Source of the DNA: Medicago truncatula | Lineage: Eukaryota > Streptophyta > Magnoliopsida > Fabales > Fabaceae | Reading direction: 5' to 3' | DNA: 64,000 nt | NCBI RefSeq assembly: GCF_003473485.1 | Contig: NC_053046.1 | Span: 10,612,001-10,676,000, forward strand | Part shown: piece after piece, positions 1-10,686 of the stretch | How positions within the stretch are numbered: the stretch's first letter is position 1 | How the letters are laid out: the number at the start of each line of letters is the position of its first letter | Made by a program: the position numbers and the translations under genes | The notes under the pieces: generated by a model | The model's input: the letters and a program-made list of their open reading frames with translations, nothing else | Told to the model about the DNA's origin: nothing | Databases searched by the model: none

Positions 1-144
1 TCTTTAAAAAAATGTTGATTAAATAAAATTCTAAAATTATATTTTTTTTTTGAAAACTTTAATAATTAGAATTGATAATTTGTTTTTTTGAATAATAATT
101 ATAAGTGATAATTAAAAGGCAACAATATATTAGAATTTGAACCC

Positions 145-337
145 AAGAGCACTTAGATGAGATGGAACGGGTCTCTTCTAGATTAACCAAGGTCCTGGGT
201 TCGAATCCAGCCTTGGGCATGCAGCAGTGTTAAAACTCTTAGGGAGAGTCTGCCGCCCATTTGAGTCCCACAATGCTCGAGGGATTAGTCTCTGCAGTTG
301 CGCGCGGAGGATACCCGATTTACACCAAAAAAAAATT
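145..337 (+). repeat. tRNA-derived SINE with poly(A) tail
   Basis: A Pol III B-box-like motif (GGGTTCGAATCC) lies near 199-210. A conserved tail (GGATTAGTCTCTGCAG, then GGATACCCGATTTACACC) runs into an A-rich end at about 328-337. This arrangement is typical of plant SINEs. The left end is approximate and I saw no clear target-site duplication. Confidence 0.7.
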
Positions 338-836
338 AGAATTTGAAATGGAGGGAGTACTAGTTATAACTTATGAGTAATATGGCTTGACTTCCAACTT
401 GAGAATCGTGTCTTTTGGTGTAGAAAATAAGGTGTCATCGTCATGCTATATATTATATATATATGACCCGCTGATGTTGCTGCACACCAATCATTCATTA
501 TCATATCAGTATTAGTCCTGCCATGTTTAATACGTTTGTTATGATATGAGTGCTTTCATGGTATAATAATAATAAAAACAAATGCTAACATTTCAGCTTG
601 GAAATCGTTTCTTTTAGGGTAGAAAACTGGAAGATACTGCCACGGCTGAAAGTGACTGATCTGTGACTTAGAAAAGTCACTCAACATTTTCCTCTCACCT
701 TCTTCGTTCGTTCTAACTCCTATTGCAGCCAATATTTAAATCCACTAGAAGAAGAGAGAGCATATCAAACCCAAACACAACCACCATATAGCATAAGAAA
801 ACTAACTAATCTATTAGCGCCTTGTTACTTAAACAA
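338..836 (+). promoter_or_regulatory. 5' flank of LRR kinase pseudogene 1
   Basis: No gene is visible. A TATA-like TATTTAAAT motif lies near 732-740, and the leader before the old ATG at 837 resembles the leaders of the other kinase copies. Two related blocks (about 378-430 and 563-640) share a GTAGAAAA core and recur in inverted orientation at 4070-4258. A TA-rich run occupies about 444-465. Confidence 0.45.
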
Positions 837-1078
837 ATGAAGCCTTTTCCTTTCTTGTTATCTATATGTTTTGGCATGTATACCTTTATCTCTTTCTTCT
901 CCATACTTTAAGCTTAACTTGGTTTGGCCCAAACAAAACTACAACACTGGCCTTGGCATTTGAAAACCAAACTGATCATCTGGCATTGCTCAAATTCAAG
1001 GAGTCTATATCCAGCGACCCATATAGAATCCTCGATTCTTGGAATGCTTCTACACAATTCTGCAACTGGCATGGAGTC

Positions 1079-1885
1079 TGTTGAGATTGTCTTCAAATTT
1101 GTGGTCTGGAAGAACAGGGAAATCGTGACACGATTTTGGTATCGTGACACGATTCCGGGTGCCGTGAGATAGGTTGCAGGGTGCAAAATCGTGGCACGAT
1201 TTGGGAAAATCGTGACACGATCGTGAAACTTGCTCGTTAAGTATCCGTGATAAGGACTGGTCGTTTCTTCGGTGGTACGCAGATCGTGACACGATTTGGG
1301 AAATCGTGACACGATTTCAACAGAGGAAGACTAGTATGTAAGTGTTCTTGTGCAGATTTGAAGAGAGAGTTGGAAGAGAGAGAGACTTGGGAAATCAAAG
1401 GGGGAACTCTAGGGTTTAGGGTTCTTTGATTAGAGTATCTCTTGGGTAGAAAACATGGGAAACACCTTGTAAAGAGAGAATCATTGAGTGTCTTGGTGAG
1501 ATTGGGAGAAGGGTAGAAATTAGGGTTTGTTCATAGTGAACTTGTCAAGCTAATTTCTTGTAACCTTTTGTATCCCTTTTGTAAGAACTCATTTGATAGT
1601 GGATTGGAGAGTACAATCTCTCCTCCAGAGTAGGTCAAGTTTGGACCGAACTGGGTGAACAATCTCTTGGTGTATTTGTTTTCTACTTCCCTCTCCTTGT
1701 TTATCTTGTGATTGTGCTTTGTGTTTCACACTTGTTTCCTAGATTAGATCTAGGTGGTGTTTTGTTGTTTGTTGCTTGCACAATACACTTTGTTTGGTGG
1801 TTACCACTCTCCGTCGCTCCACACATCATTATTCTTTGTATTGGTGTGGTTCGATCCGATCTTGGAGATACGGGGATACACAACA
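1079..1885 (+). mobile_element. Solo LTR of a Ty1/copia-type retrotransposon
   Basis: The 807-bp element starts TGTTGAGATTG and ends GATACACAACA, so its termini are the inverted repeat TGTTG/CAACA. It is flanked by the 5-bp duplication GAGTC (1074-1078 and 1886-1890), and removing element plus one GAGTC rejoins the LRR reading frame. No internal retrotransposon genes are present, so it is a solo LTR left by LTR-LTR recombination. Its 3' half, around 1556-1675, resembles the copia LTR at 35231-35921. The upstream part holds six ATCGTGnCACGAT palindromes. Confidence 0.92.
1121..1316. repeat. Six-copy array of ATCGTGnCACGAT palindromes in the LTR
   Basis: Copies lie near 1121, 1141, 1187, 1209, 1283 and 1303. 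Each is a 13-bp inverted repeat around one variable centre base (A or G). Arrays of short palindromes in the U3 part of an LTR often act as enhancer-type transcription factor sites. That role is inferred. Confidence 0.8.
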
Positions 1886-3110
1886 GAGTCACATGCAATT
1901 CCAAGCATCAAAGAGTTACAAAATTAATGTTACAAGGATACAAGTTGCATGGATATATATCTCCTTATATTGGCAATCTCACTTGTATAAGAAACCTTAA
2001 CCTTGAAAGCAATGGTTTCTTTGGAAAAATTCCACAGGAATTGGGGCAATTGTTACAATTGCAGGGACTTTTTCTCAGTAATAACTCGTTTACAGGAGAA
2101 ATCCCTACGAACTTGACAAATTGCTCCAATCTTAAAGTCTTGCGCTTATATGGAAACAAACTCACTGGAAAAATACCAACTGGAATTGGCTCTCTACAAA
2201 ATCTTCATGCAATGAACATTGGGAAAATAATTTAATTGGAGAAATACCGCCATTCATAGGTAATCTTTCTTCCTTGATAGGTCTTGGGGTTGGTTACAAC
2301 TATTTAGAGGGTGATATTCCACAAGAAATATGTCATCTTAAAAACTTGACAATAATGTTACTGCCTGTGAACAACCTATCTGGTACATTTCCACCTTGTC
2401 TTCACAATATGACATCTCTTACTGGCATCTCAGCCCCAGCAAATAGCTTCGGTGGCTCTCTTCCACCCGACATGTTCCAAACTCTCCCCAATCTCCAAGT
2501 TTTTGAAATAGGCGGGAATCAGATGTTAGGTAAAATCCCTATTTCCATTGCAAACGCTTCTACCCTAACATTGTTTGACATCAGTTCAAACCATTTTGTT
2601 GGACAAATTCCAAGTCTAGGGAAGTTACAAGATCTTAATTATTTGAACTTAGAATTGAACATTTTAGCTGAAAAATCAATTAAAGATTTTGAAAACATTG
2701 ACAAATTGTAGTAAATTATACGGTGTTAGTATAGCTGCTAATAATTTTGGAGGTCAATTGCCAAATTTGGTGGGCAATTTATGCTCCCAACTTAGTAGAC
2801 TAGCCCTTGGGGGTAATGAGATATCGGGAAAAGTTCCTGCTGAGTTGGGAAATCTAGTAAATCTAGTTCTCTTGAGCATGGAAAATAACCAATTTGAAGG
2901 AATTATTCCAGCTACATTTGGGAGATAACCGTTTAGAAGGAACGATTCCAAAAACTTTTGGGATGTTTCAAAAGATACAATACTTAGGATTGGGAGGAAA
3001 CAGGTTATCAGGGAATATACCGGCCTTCATAGGAAACCTCAGTCAGTTGTATTATATAGGAATGCGAGGGATACAAAATGGTAGTGGTCAAATTTACCGA
3101 AAGATATAAT

Positions 3111-4343
3111 GCAAGGGAATTTTATATAATAGCTTCACCTTTGTCCACATCTTCCGACCATTGGCTTGAGAACTGAACATTATTTTACAAAAAATTTACC
3201 ACGAACCCCCGCCAACAAGATAGTCGACATAAAATGGGCGGAATGCGATTTTCAGCTTTATACCTCTAATTGGTCCTCCTCACTTTGTCCAATTTTAGAC
3301 AATTCATGGTGGAACTGGTTCATCCATTTTATCATCCCTTGGTAGGACTATCAAAACTAGATATAAGCCTTCGTGTTGCGCGGATATCTTCAATGTTTAT
3401 TTTGTGAAAAAATTATAGAATCAATACCTATTAACTATTTATATAGGGGAGCTTGCGGAAGAAAATGAAAGATTGGTGTGACGGAATTGGTTTTCTCTAC
3501 TTTCGTTTTTTGTAACCGTGAAAGATAATTTTTGGTCGTTGAGAAGTAAAATTTACTGAAAGATGTATATATGATTTCAAAATTTATTGTGTTGTAGATT
3601 CTTATCTTATTTGCTAGCTTCTTTATTTTGAAAGTGTCGTGTGACGGTAATAAAAAACAATTTAATGAAATATTTCTGGTAAAAACAAAACAAATGTTCA
3701 AAGTGCAGAGCAATTCGAGGAAAAATAGCAGTGTAATATTAGAAATGAGTTTTTCATCAAAGTAAACAAAGAAAGAAGATGGTGAAACCTCTTCTCACCA
3801 AAAACGGGGGTCATTGTCACTGCAAGGGCAAGGTCAGTCCTCCATTTAGTTCTTAGAGTGCAAAAATTGTGAGTATGATGGACGTGACTTGTGAGCAAAA
3901 ATTGTGCTAAGCCAATTAGAGAAAATATTTTAAACCTCCATTTAGAGAAAAAAAAGTCTTCCATTGGATCATGTGAGGTCACAACACATCCCTGAAGCTA
4001 AGCCAAATTGGAGATAAGTTGGGCCATCATCAGTTGGTCCACAGTTTGGCGTTGGCAGTAGCTTCGAATTTTCTACCCCAAAAGAAACGATTCTCAAGTT
4101 AGAAGTCAAGCCATATTTTATTCATATTGAATATCCATGTAGCATTATCCTATACGTTGGTCTACATGGATATTGGCATTGGCTTATCTTCCAGTTTTCT
4201 ACCCACAAAATAAACAGTTGCCAAGCTGAAATGTTAGTATTTTGTTTTTATTATGATTACGATGAAACCAACAATAAAGGTTGTATTCGAGGCAGGACAA
4301 AGAGCCTAGCGCAAAAAAATAAGTCTAAAATTGGGGACCCCAA

Positions 4344-4375
<32 letters not shown>
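3111..4375. other. Intergenic DNA without a supported gene
   Basis: Only short chance reading frames are seen. The part at about 4045-4258 is an inverted relative of 378-640. An ATA/TAA microsatellite ends at 4375, next to the TIR element that follows. Confidence 0.5.
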
Positions 4376-4940
4376 GGGTTAAATATGTTTTGGTCTCTGT
4401 AAATATATCAATTTTTTATTTTAGTCCCTCTAAAATTTTCCTTTAACTTTAAGTCCCTATAAAATTTTCAATCACTACTTTCAGTCCCTATTTTTAAGTT
4501 AATTTTTGTATTTTTTTTTAATGAAATTATGCAATAATGTGTAGAATATTGTCAAACTCTTTTCCAAAAAAAAAAGATTTTTTTAACCAAACATAAATTA
4601 AATATGAATTTTTAACCGCAAAAAATATAAAAATTCATATTTAATTCATGTTTTGTTAGAAAATTCTAATTCTTTTTGGGAGAGATTCTTATAATATTAT
4701 CAATTTTCTACAAAATTTTATTCACTTATGAGAATCTCTTAAATATTATAAAAATTTGACATATGAGATTCTTATAATTCTTTCGGTGAATTTCTCAAAA
4801 TTTGACAATTTGACATATGAGTTTAGACCAAAAGTGAAGATGGAAAACTTTTTAGGGACTAAAAGTTGAAGAAATTTTTTAGAGGGATTAAAACGAAAAG
4901 TTGACATATTTATAGGGATCAAAAACATTTTTAAATCTAA
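4376..4940. mobile_element. MITE with long terminal inverted repeats (GGGTTAAATATGTTTT family)
   Basis: The left end (GGGTTAAATATGTTTTGGTC, then a TAGTCCCTCT-like stretch) is matched in inverted form by the right end (about 4865-4940, ending ATTTTTAAATCT). The arms are about 60 bp. It has no coding capacity. Both sides are (TAA)n microsatellites (about 4343-4375 and 4941-5000), so the target duplication cannot be delimited. The class is uncertain, Mutator-like or another TIR group. Confidence 0.7.
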
Positions 4941-4942
4941 TA

Positions 4943-4999
<57 letters not shown>

Positions 5000-5000
5000 T
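4941..5000. repeat. (TAA)n microsatellite
   Basis: Nearly uninterrupted TAA units directly flank the MITE at 4376-4940. Confidence 0.9.
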
Positions 5001-6540
5001 AGGGAACTATTCAGCCTAAAAACCCAATACCTAAAATTTTGAGCTCAGAAATAACTAGTTGGAGGTTACTCAAACTTGAACAATGGACTGAATATTAATC
5101 TAACAACTAATGACTAAAATTTGCAATGAAAATATGTTATTCACATTAAAAAAATTGCTTATATTTTCTATTGTCAAATTCACCGGTCACCACATGGAAA
5201 TGGTTTTTCAGGAAGATCTCATGTAGGCTTTGTTCCTATTATGAATAGCTTGTAGAACATATTCTCTGTTTGTGTGGTTGAAAAGGACAAGTCGTTTTTG
5301 TGTTTGGGTTTTAGAGGCAGTTTGCCTTCTGTTCGGATTCACAATTGTGGAGTGTCATTGAGTCATCCAGTTTTGCTTGATTTCGATTTCATTCCGGTTT
5401 TTAGTAGTTGCTTGTTTCTCTTATTTTCTATTCGGTTTGTTTGTACACTTATATTGAGTACATTTGGTACTCCTTATGTTCTTGTATGTTCTTTACTCGG
5501 CTCCCGTGGCTTTTTTTTTTACCCCTGAGCACCTCTTATTTTCTTTAGTTCTTATATTCTATACTAATATTTGGAGCGGATTCCCATTAAACTCCAACGA
5601 AGTTAACTAACACTAAATCATCAAATTATATATATTCAGACAGCCGTTCTAAGCACGTGTAAGAAATTTTTATATTTTTCACAATTTTGGTAAAAAAAAA
5701 AATACAAATAAATTGTTTTTATATACATATGACATCGCTTCATCACACATCGTGGTAAGTAAATTGTTTCCATGATCGACCTCCTAGACACAAAACCGAA
5801 TTGGTTATCAATAATTCAATTTTCTTTTTTTAATCTCTGTTCAATCACTCTTATCCATAACTTTATGGTATAACTCGTAAGTTTACCCCTGTAATTTGAA
5901 TAATTTTTTATATCTTCCTTATTCTTATAGATTGGAATTAAAATGTTTTTTATCCACTTAATTATCTGATATTCGCTTTAAACTCATAATTTCGATAAAA
6001 AATTTGGTGAGCCACACATTGCTGCTTTCTCCAAGACTTTCCACACTTCAATAGATATAATTTCAGACCTAACTATCTTGCTACTACTCATCTTTTTCCA
6101 TGCTTCTTTTACTTTGTGATCTTGAATACGAAAATAGTAGTTATAGTTTCGATCCTCATCTCTAATGTCTAGCATGTTAAAGTATGTGAAATCTCATAAC
6201 CTTCATTGAGTAATTTAATGAAATTAATACTTTTTCCCTTTATCATTCATATATCTCCTGAACAATAAATATACATTCTTCATTTTTAATACACTAAACT
6301 TGATCCAAATCATATAAATTTTTCTTTCCTGTCTCTTATCAAGAATATACACTAAATTTTTAATTAACTATGTTGTTTTTAACAGTAAAATTAGTATCAT
6401 TAATTAACAATGTAGTTAGTGTATTCTTTAAAAGAAAAAAATCTATGCAGTTAGTGTAGTAGTTAAGTTGGATAAAATTTAATAAATAAAGATATAACAG
6501 TTGAAAAAAAAAATAACTACTACATTGGTATTTTAAAATG
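5001..6540. other. Intergenic DNA without a supported gene
   Basis: Low-complexity AT-rich sequence. Short open frames at 5274-5528 (plus) and 5984-6175 (minus) show no domain I recognise and no conserved context, so I do not call them genes. Confidence 0.5.
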
Positions 6541-6542
6541 AC

Positions 6543-6665
6543 AATTATTTTTGGGGTTAATGGTGCTTTACCCCCTGTAATATAGGTCATTTTTTGTTTT
6601 CCCCCCTGTAAAATATTTTTTTTTATTTACCCCCTGTAAAATATTTTTTTTTTTAGAATACCCCC
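6543..6665. repeat. One end of a TACCCCCTGTAA-type TIR element
   Basis: Three reiterations of a CCCCCTGTAA(A)AT motif follow GGGGTTAATGGTGC. This resembles the terminal repeat of legume TIR elements, such as the complete one at 30974-31835. I did not find a matching opposite end. Confidence 0.4.
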
Positions 6666-6992
6666 TAATAGGTCATAAAAAAACGAAAAAATTATACAAA
6701 AAAAAATAATAATAAAGTCGTTTTTTTATCTTATAAAGTAACACCTTACTTATATAAGATACAAAGGATAGCATATACTTGTCAAAACAAAAAGGATAGC
6801 ATATAAGCTAGTAGTGGAGAAATTTTCGTGTTAAAATTTCCACATAATTATTACAAAGCACCATCACTTCACTTTTGTATTTCCCACTACACGTTGAATC
6901 TAGTATTTATGTCCATGCCAGAAGAGAGGGAAGAACCATGCTTTTGTATTCCCCACACCTAATCATCAAACACCCTCTTGCTCCTCAACCAA

Positions 6993-8774
6993 ATGAAGCC
7001 TTATAATACCTTCTTGTTACCTATGTCTTGGTATGTATACCTTCACCTTTTTATCTTAACCTTAATGTGTTTTGGTCCAAATAGGGCTGTGACTGTGACA
7101 CTAGGAAACCAAACTGATCATTTGGCTTTGCTCCAATTCAACCAATTAGTATCTAGTGACCCATATGGTATCTTAGATTCTTGGAATAGTTCAACTCACT
7201 TTTGCAATTGGCATGGAATCATATGCAATCCCAAGCATCAAAGAGTTACAAAGTTGAGGTTGCCAAGTTACAAGTTGCATGGATCCATATCTCCATATAT
7301 TGGCAATCTCTCTCATTTGAGTGAGATACCTCAACATTGGAAACAACAGCTACAATGGAAACATTCCACAAGAATTGGGTCGTTTGTCAAAATTAGGGTA
7401 TCTCCTTCTACTCAACAACTCGTTGGTTGGGGAATTTCCTATAAACTTGACAAAGTGCTATGAGCTCAAAACCATAGACTTGGAAGGAAACAATTTGATT
7501 GGTAAATTACCTAGCCAAATTGGTTCTCTTCAAAAGCTTCAAAATTTCTTCATTGAGAGAAACAATTTATCCAGAAAAATCCCACCATCCATAGGTAATC
7601 TTTCATCCCTTGCTGTTTTATCGATCAGTTATAATAACTTGGTGGGAAATATTCCACAGGAAATGTGTTTCCTAAAACATTTATGGGCTATAGCAGTGGA
7701 TGTCAACAAATTGTCTGGTACATTTCCTTCTTGTCTTTATAATATGTCATCAAGTTATCTCAGTTGCAGCGAATAACTTTAGTGGCTCTCTTCCACCCAA
7801 TATGTTCTACACTCTCCCCAATCTCCAATATTTTACGGTCGGATCAAATAAATTCTCAGGTCCAATCCCTACTTCAATTTCAAATGCTTCTTCTTTGACA
7901 TTATTTGAAATCGGTGACAACCATTTTGTTGGACAAGTTCCAAGTCTAGGGAAGCTAAAAGATCTTTATTTGCTAAATTTGGAAATGAACATTTTAGGTG
8001 ACAGCTCAACAATGGATTTGCAGTTTTTGAAGTCATTGACAAACTGTAGTAAGTTGCAATCGCTATCTTTAACCTATAATAATTTTGGAGGTAGTTTGCA
8101 AAATTCTATTGGAAATTTATCCACCACACTTGATGAGTTAAAGATTGGGGTTAATCAAATATATGGACAAATTCCCATAGATTTAGGAAATCTAATTAGC
8201 TTGAGACTATTGAACATGGGACATAACCATTAGGAAGGAACGATTCCAACTACTTTTAAAAAATTTCAAAGGATACAATGGTTAAGATTGGATGGAAATA
8301 GGTTCTCCGGGGATATACCAGACTTCATAGGAAACCTTAGTCAATTGTATTATTTAAGATTAGATAGAAATCTATTAGAAGGGAGTATTCCTCTAAATAT
8401 AGGAAATTGTCAAAAGTTACAATACCTAGACTTTTCACAAAACAACCTAAGAGGGTCCATACTTTAGAGTGTGTTTGGTTGAGAGAAGAAAGTGAGAAGA
8501 GAGAAATAGGTGAGAGAGTGTGAAAAGAGAGAATTAGACGAGAAATAGAGTAGATTTGTTGTATTATTTGTTATAAGAGAAAGAGGACAGAAATAGAAGA
8601 GAAAGATGTGTTTGATTTTTGAAAAGACAAAAATATCCTTATACTATATGTGTGATTTCTTTTTTTAATTAAATTAACTTATTAGGTAACAAAAAGTTCA
8701 ATGTTCATATTTTTATGGATATAAAATAAATTACATTCCTTGATAAAAGAAAGATTACGTTGATTAACAATTGC

Positions 8775-8819
<45 letters not shown>

Positions 8820-9840
8820 TAAAGTGAAACACTATAATAACATAATATATATTCCTTCTACTAAAAAAAATAATATATATTCCTCTTTCTAAAAAAAAAG
8901 TAATATATACTCTTTTTTATCTAAATAATATAGCATGTACCATCTTCATAAAATAAAAAAATATACGCTGGACAATGAAGTTAAAGAATGATGATAATAA
9001 ATGTTCACAACAAACTCAAAGTAAGAATGAAATAAAGGGTATTGTTGGAAATAACAAAAAGAATGCCACTTCTCTGCTCTTTCTCCTTGGTCTAGCGGAG
9101 AAACAAAAAGTGGGTGGGACCCATGCTTTTTAGTTCTCTCTTCCCTCTTTCTCTGCAAACCAAACAAGGTGACTTTGCTATCTCTCTTCACTAACTATCT
9201 CTTCTCAATCTCTCTCCAACCAAACACAATGTTAGAGATTTTTAGTATTTCCTCTTTGACAAATGTACTTGACTTGTCACGAAACATATTGAGAGGTAGC
9301 TTAACAAAAGAAGTGGGTATGCTAAAAAATATTGATTGGCTAGATGTCTCTGAGAATCATTTGTGTGGGGAGATTACTGGAACCATTGGTGAATATGTAA
9401 GCTTAGAATACCTTCATTTGCAAGAGAATTCTTTCAACGGAACAATACCATCCTCTTTGGCTGCTCTCAAAGGTCTACAATATTTAGATATTTCAAGAAA
9501 TCAATTGTATGGACCAATTCCTGGTGTTATGGAGAATATATCTGGTTTAGAATACTTGAACATGTTGGAAGGAGAGGTGCCAACAAACGGTGTCTTTGGA
9601 AATGCAACCAGAGTAGCATTGATTGGAAATTACAAGCTTTGTGGAGGAATTTCACAGTTGCATCTACCACCATACTATGTAAAGCGTTGGACGCACACAA
9701 AAAAAATCATTTTCCCAAGTTGATGGCAGTGATAGTTGGTGTGGTGTCTTCTCTTCTCATACTTTCAATTATCATAGCTATCTATTGGGTGAGGAAAAGA
9801 AACCAAAACCCATCTTTTTCAAATATACCCTTATTAGCAT
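6993..9840 (+). pseudogene. LRR receptor-like kinase pseudogene 2 (MITE-interrupted, kinase lost)
   Basis: Start ATG at 6993 (MKPYNTFLLP), followed by a signal peptide and LRRNT (NQTDHLALLQFNQ; CNWHGIIC). Compared with the neighbouring copy at 10687 it has a 4-bp insertion near 7320, a 5-bp deletion near 7750 and a nonsense TAG at about 8231. A 765-bp MITE occupies 8467-9231 and a 12-bp in-frame deletion lies near 9560. Another frameshift lies just before the membrane segment, around 9710. The juxtamembrane region (VRKRNQNPSF) is followed by unrelated sequence from about 9822 and an (AT)n tract, so the kinase is missing. It is a close paralog of copy 3 and clearly inactive. Confidence 0.95.
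8467..9231. mobile_element. Tourist/Harbinger-type MITE inside LRR pseudogene 2
   Basis: The 765-bp insert starts GAGTGTGTTTGGTTGAGAGA. Its right end, CCAACCAAACACAATG, is the imperfect inverse. It is flanked by TTA (8464-8466 and 9232-9234), the usual 3-bp target duplication of PIF/Harbinger-type elements. The interior has an (AAT)n run at about 8776-8817 and no transposase. The gene resumes at GAGATTTTTAGTATTTCC, as in the paralog. Confidence 0.85.
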
Positions 9841-9841
9841 G

Positions 9842-9873
<32 letters not shown>
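9842..9873. repeat. (AT)n microsatellite at the 3' break of pseudogene 2
   Basis: Alternating TA units begin about 20 bp after homology to the receptor kinase ends, marking the deletion breakpoint region. Confidence 0.85.
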
Positions 9874-9876
<3 letters not shown>

Positions 9877-10063
9877 AAGGACAATTTAATAAAACATAAA
9901 CACATTTGTAACAAATTTATTATTTCAAGAATTTTTTTTTTTGGTAAAATAGTTTTATAAAAAAGGACTAACGGGGTCCTATTTAAGATGAAGTTACCTA
10001 CTTTTTTGTTCAATCAATTTACTTGACTTTTGATTACTTTTTTTTTTCCTAGTGTAAAGCTTA

Positions 10064-10346
10064 CTCCCTCCGTCCTAAATTGTATGACGTTTTGGCTATT
10101 TCACACATATTAAGAAATGTAATTAATATTATGTGAGAAATAGATATTATGAGTTATTTTATAAAATTGTCCTTAATAAATGATATGGAAAAGATAAATA
10201 AAGGAATTGAAAAAAAAAAAAAGAGTAATAAATAGTTAAGGATATAATAGGAAAAGTAACATTAATATTTCATTGGTATTGTAAAGCTACATATAATTTG
10301 GGACAAATATTTTTTCTAAAATAACATACAATTTGGGACAGAGGAG
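10064..10346. mobile_element. Stowaway-like MITE upstream of LRR kinase 3
   Basis: The 283-bp element starts CTCCCTCCGTCC and ends GGGACAGAGGAG, with TA dinucleotides on both sides. This is the hallmark of Stowaway (Tc1/mariner-type) MITEs. It lies about 340 bp upstream of the likely start of kinase copy 3. Confidence 0.85.
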
Positions 10347-10496
10347 TATCAATTTATATTTTGCATTTCCCAATACATCTTGCATCAAGAAGGTTTGGTT
10401 GCAAAATTTCCACATATTTATCACACATAATTATCAATTCACTTGTGCAGTTGTGCTCCCATATGCCGTGCCGTGCTACTTCTTTTGTTTAATCAG

Positions 10497-10506
10497 TTGA
10501 CTTGAC
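10497..10506 (+). promoter_or_regulatory. Overlapping W-box motifs in the LRR kinase 3 promoter
   Basis: TTGACT at 10497 and TTGAC at 10502 overlap. A related promoter block upstream of copy 4 also has TTGACT at 17446. W-boxes bind WRKY factors. Use here is inferred. Confidence 0.4.
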
Positions 10507-10686
10507 ATTTGATGACTTGTTTAGTCAAAATCAAATTTTAGCATGTCCCACTACATGTTGCAACTTGCATCTAGCATTTAAACCCATATTGAAAGAGAGG
10601 GAAGTACCTTGTTTTTGCATTCTCACACCTAATTATCAAACACCCTCTTGCTCCTCAATCAAATAAATCGTTATATTTTCTTTTTA

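Larger units (their letters stand above)
837..3110 (+). pseudogene. LRR receptor-like kinase pseudogene 1 (LTR-split, kinase lost)
   Basis: This is a remnant of a subfamily XII LRR receptor-like kinase of the EFR/Xa21 type. The signal peptide and LRR N-cap (NQTDHLALLKFKESISSDP, then CNWHGV) are at 866-1078. LRR units resume at 1886 with CNSKHQRVTKL and continue to about 3075. A two-base shift lies just after the ancestral ATG at 837; the ATG at 866 restores the leader frame. The LRRNT is split by an 807-bp solo LTR. Further frameshifts or stops occur near 2230, 2690 and 2925. The reading dissolves at about 3080-3110, with no membrane segment or kinase domain. Full-length relatives in this window encode about 1,015-1,025 residues. 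It cannot encode a working receptor. Confidence 0.93.

Noticed and set aside
914-1312. Minus-strand open frames over the solo LTR
   Set aside because: They follow the palindromic LTR repeats and antisense LRR sequence; no domain or conservation signal.
4346-5000. CRISPR-like or satellite array of TAA units
   Set aside because: Simple microsatellites flanking a MITE; no spacer structure, and this is a plant genome.
5274-5528. 84-codon open frame on the plus strand
   Set aside because: Hydrophobic low-complexity translation, no recognisable domain, no promoter or paralog context.
5984-6175. 63-codon minus-strand frame (KVKEAWKKMSSSKIV...)
   Set aside because: Looks exon-like in composition, but I see no flanking exons and cannot identify a family.
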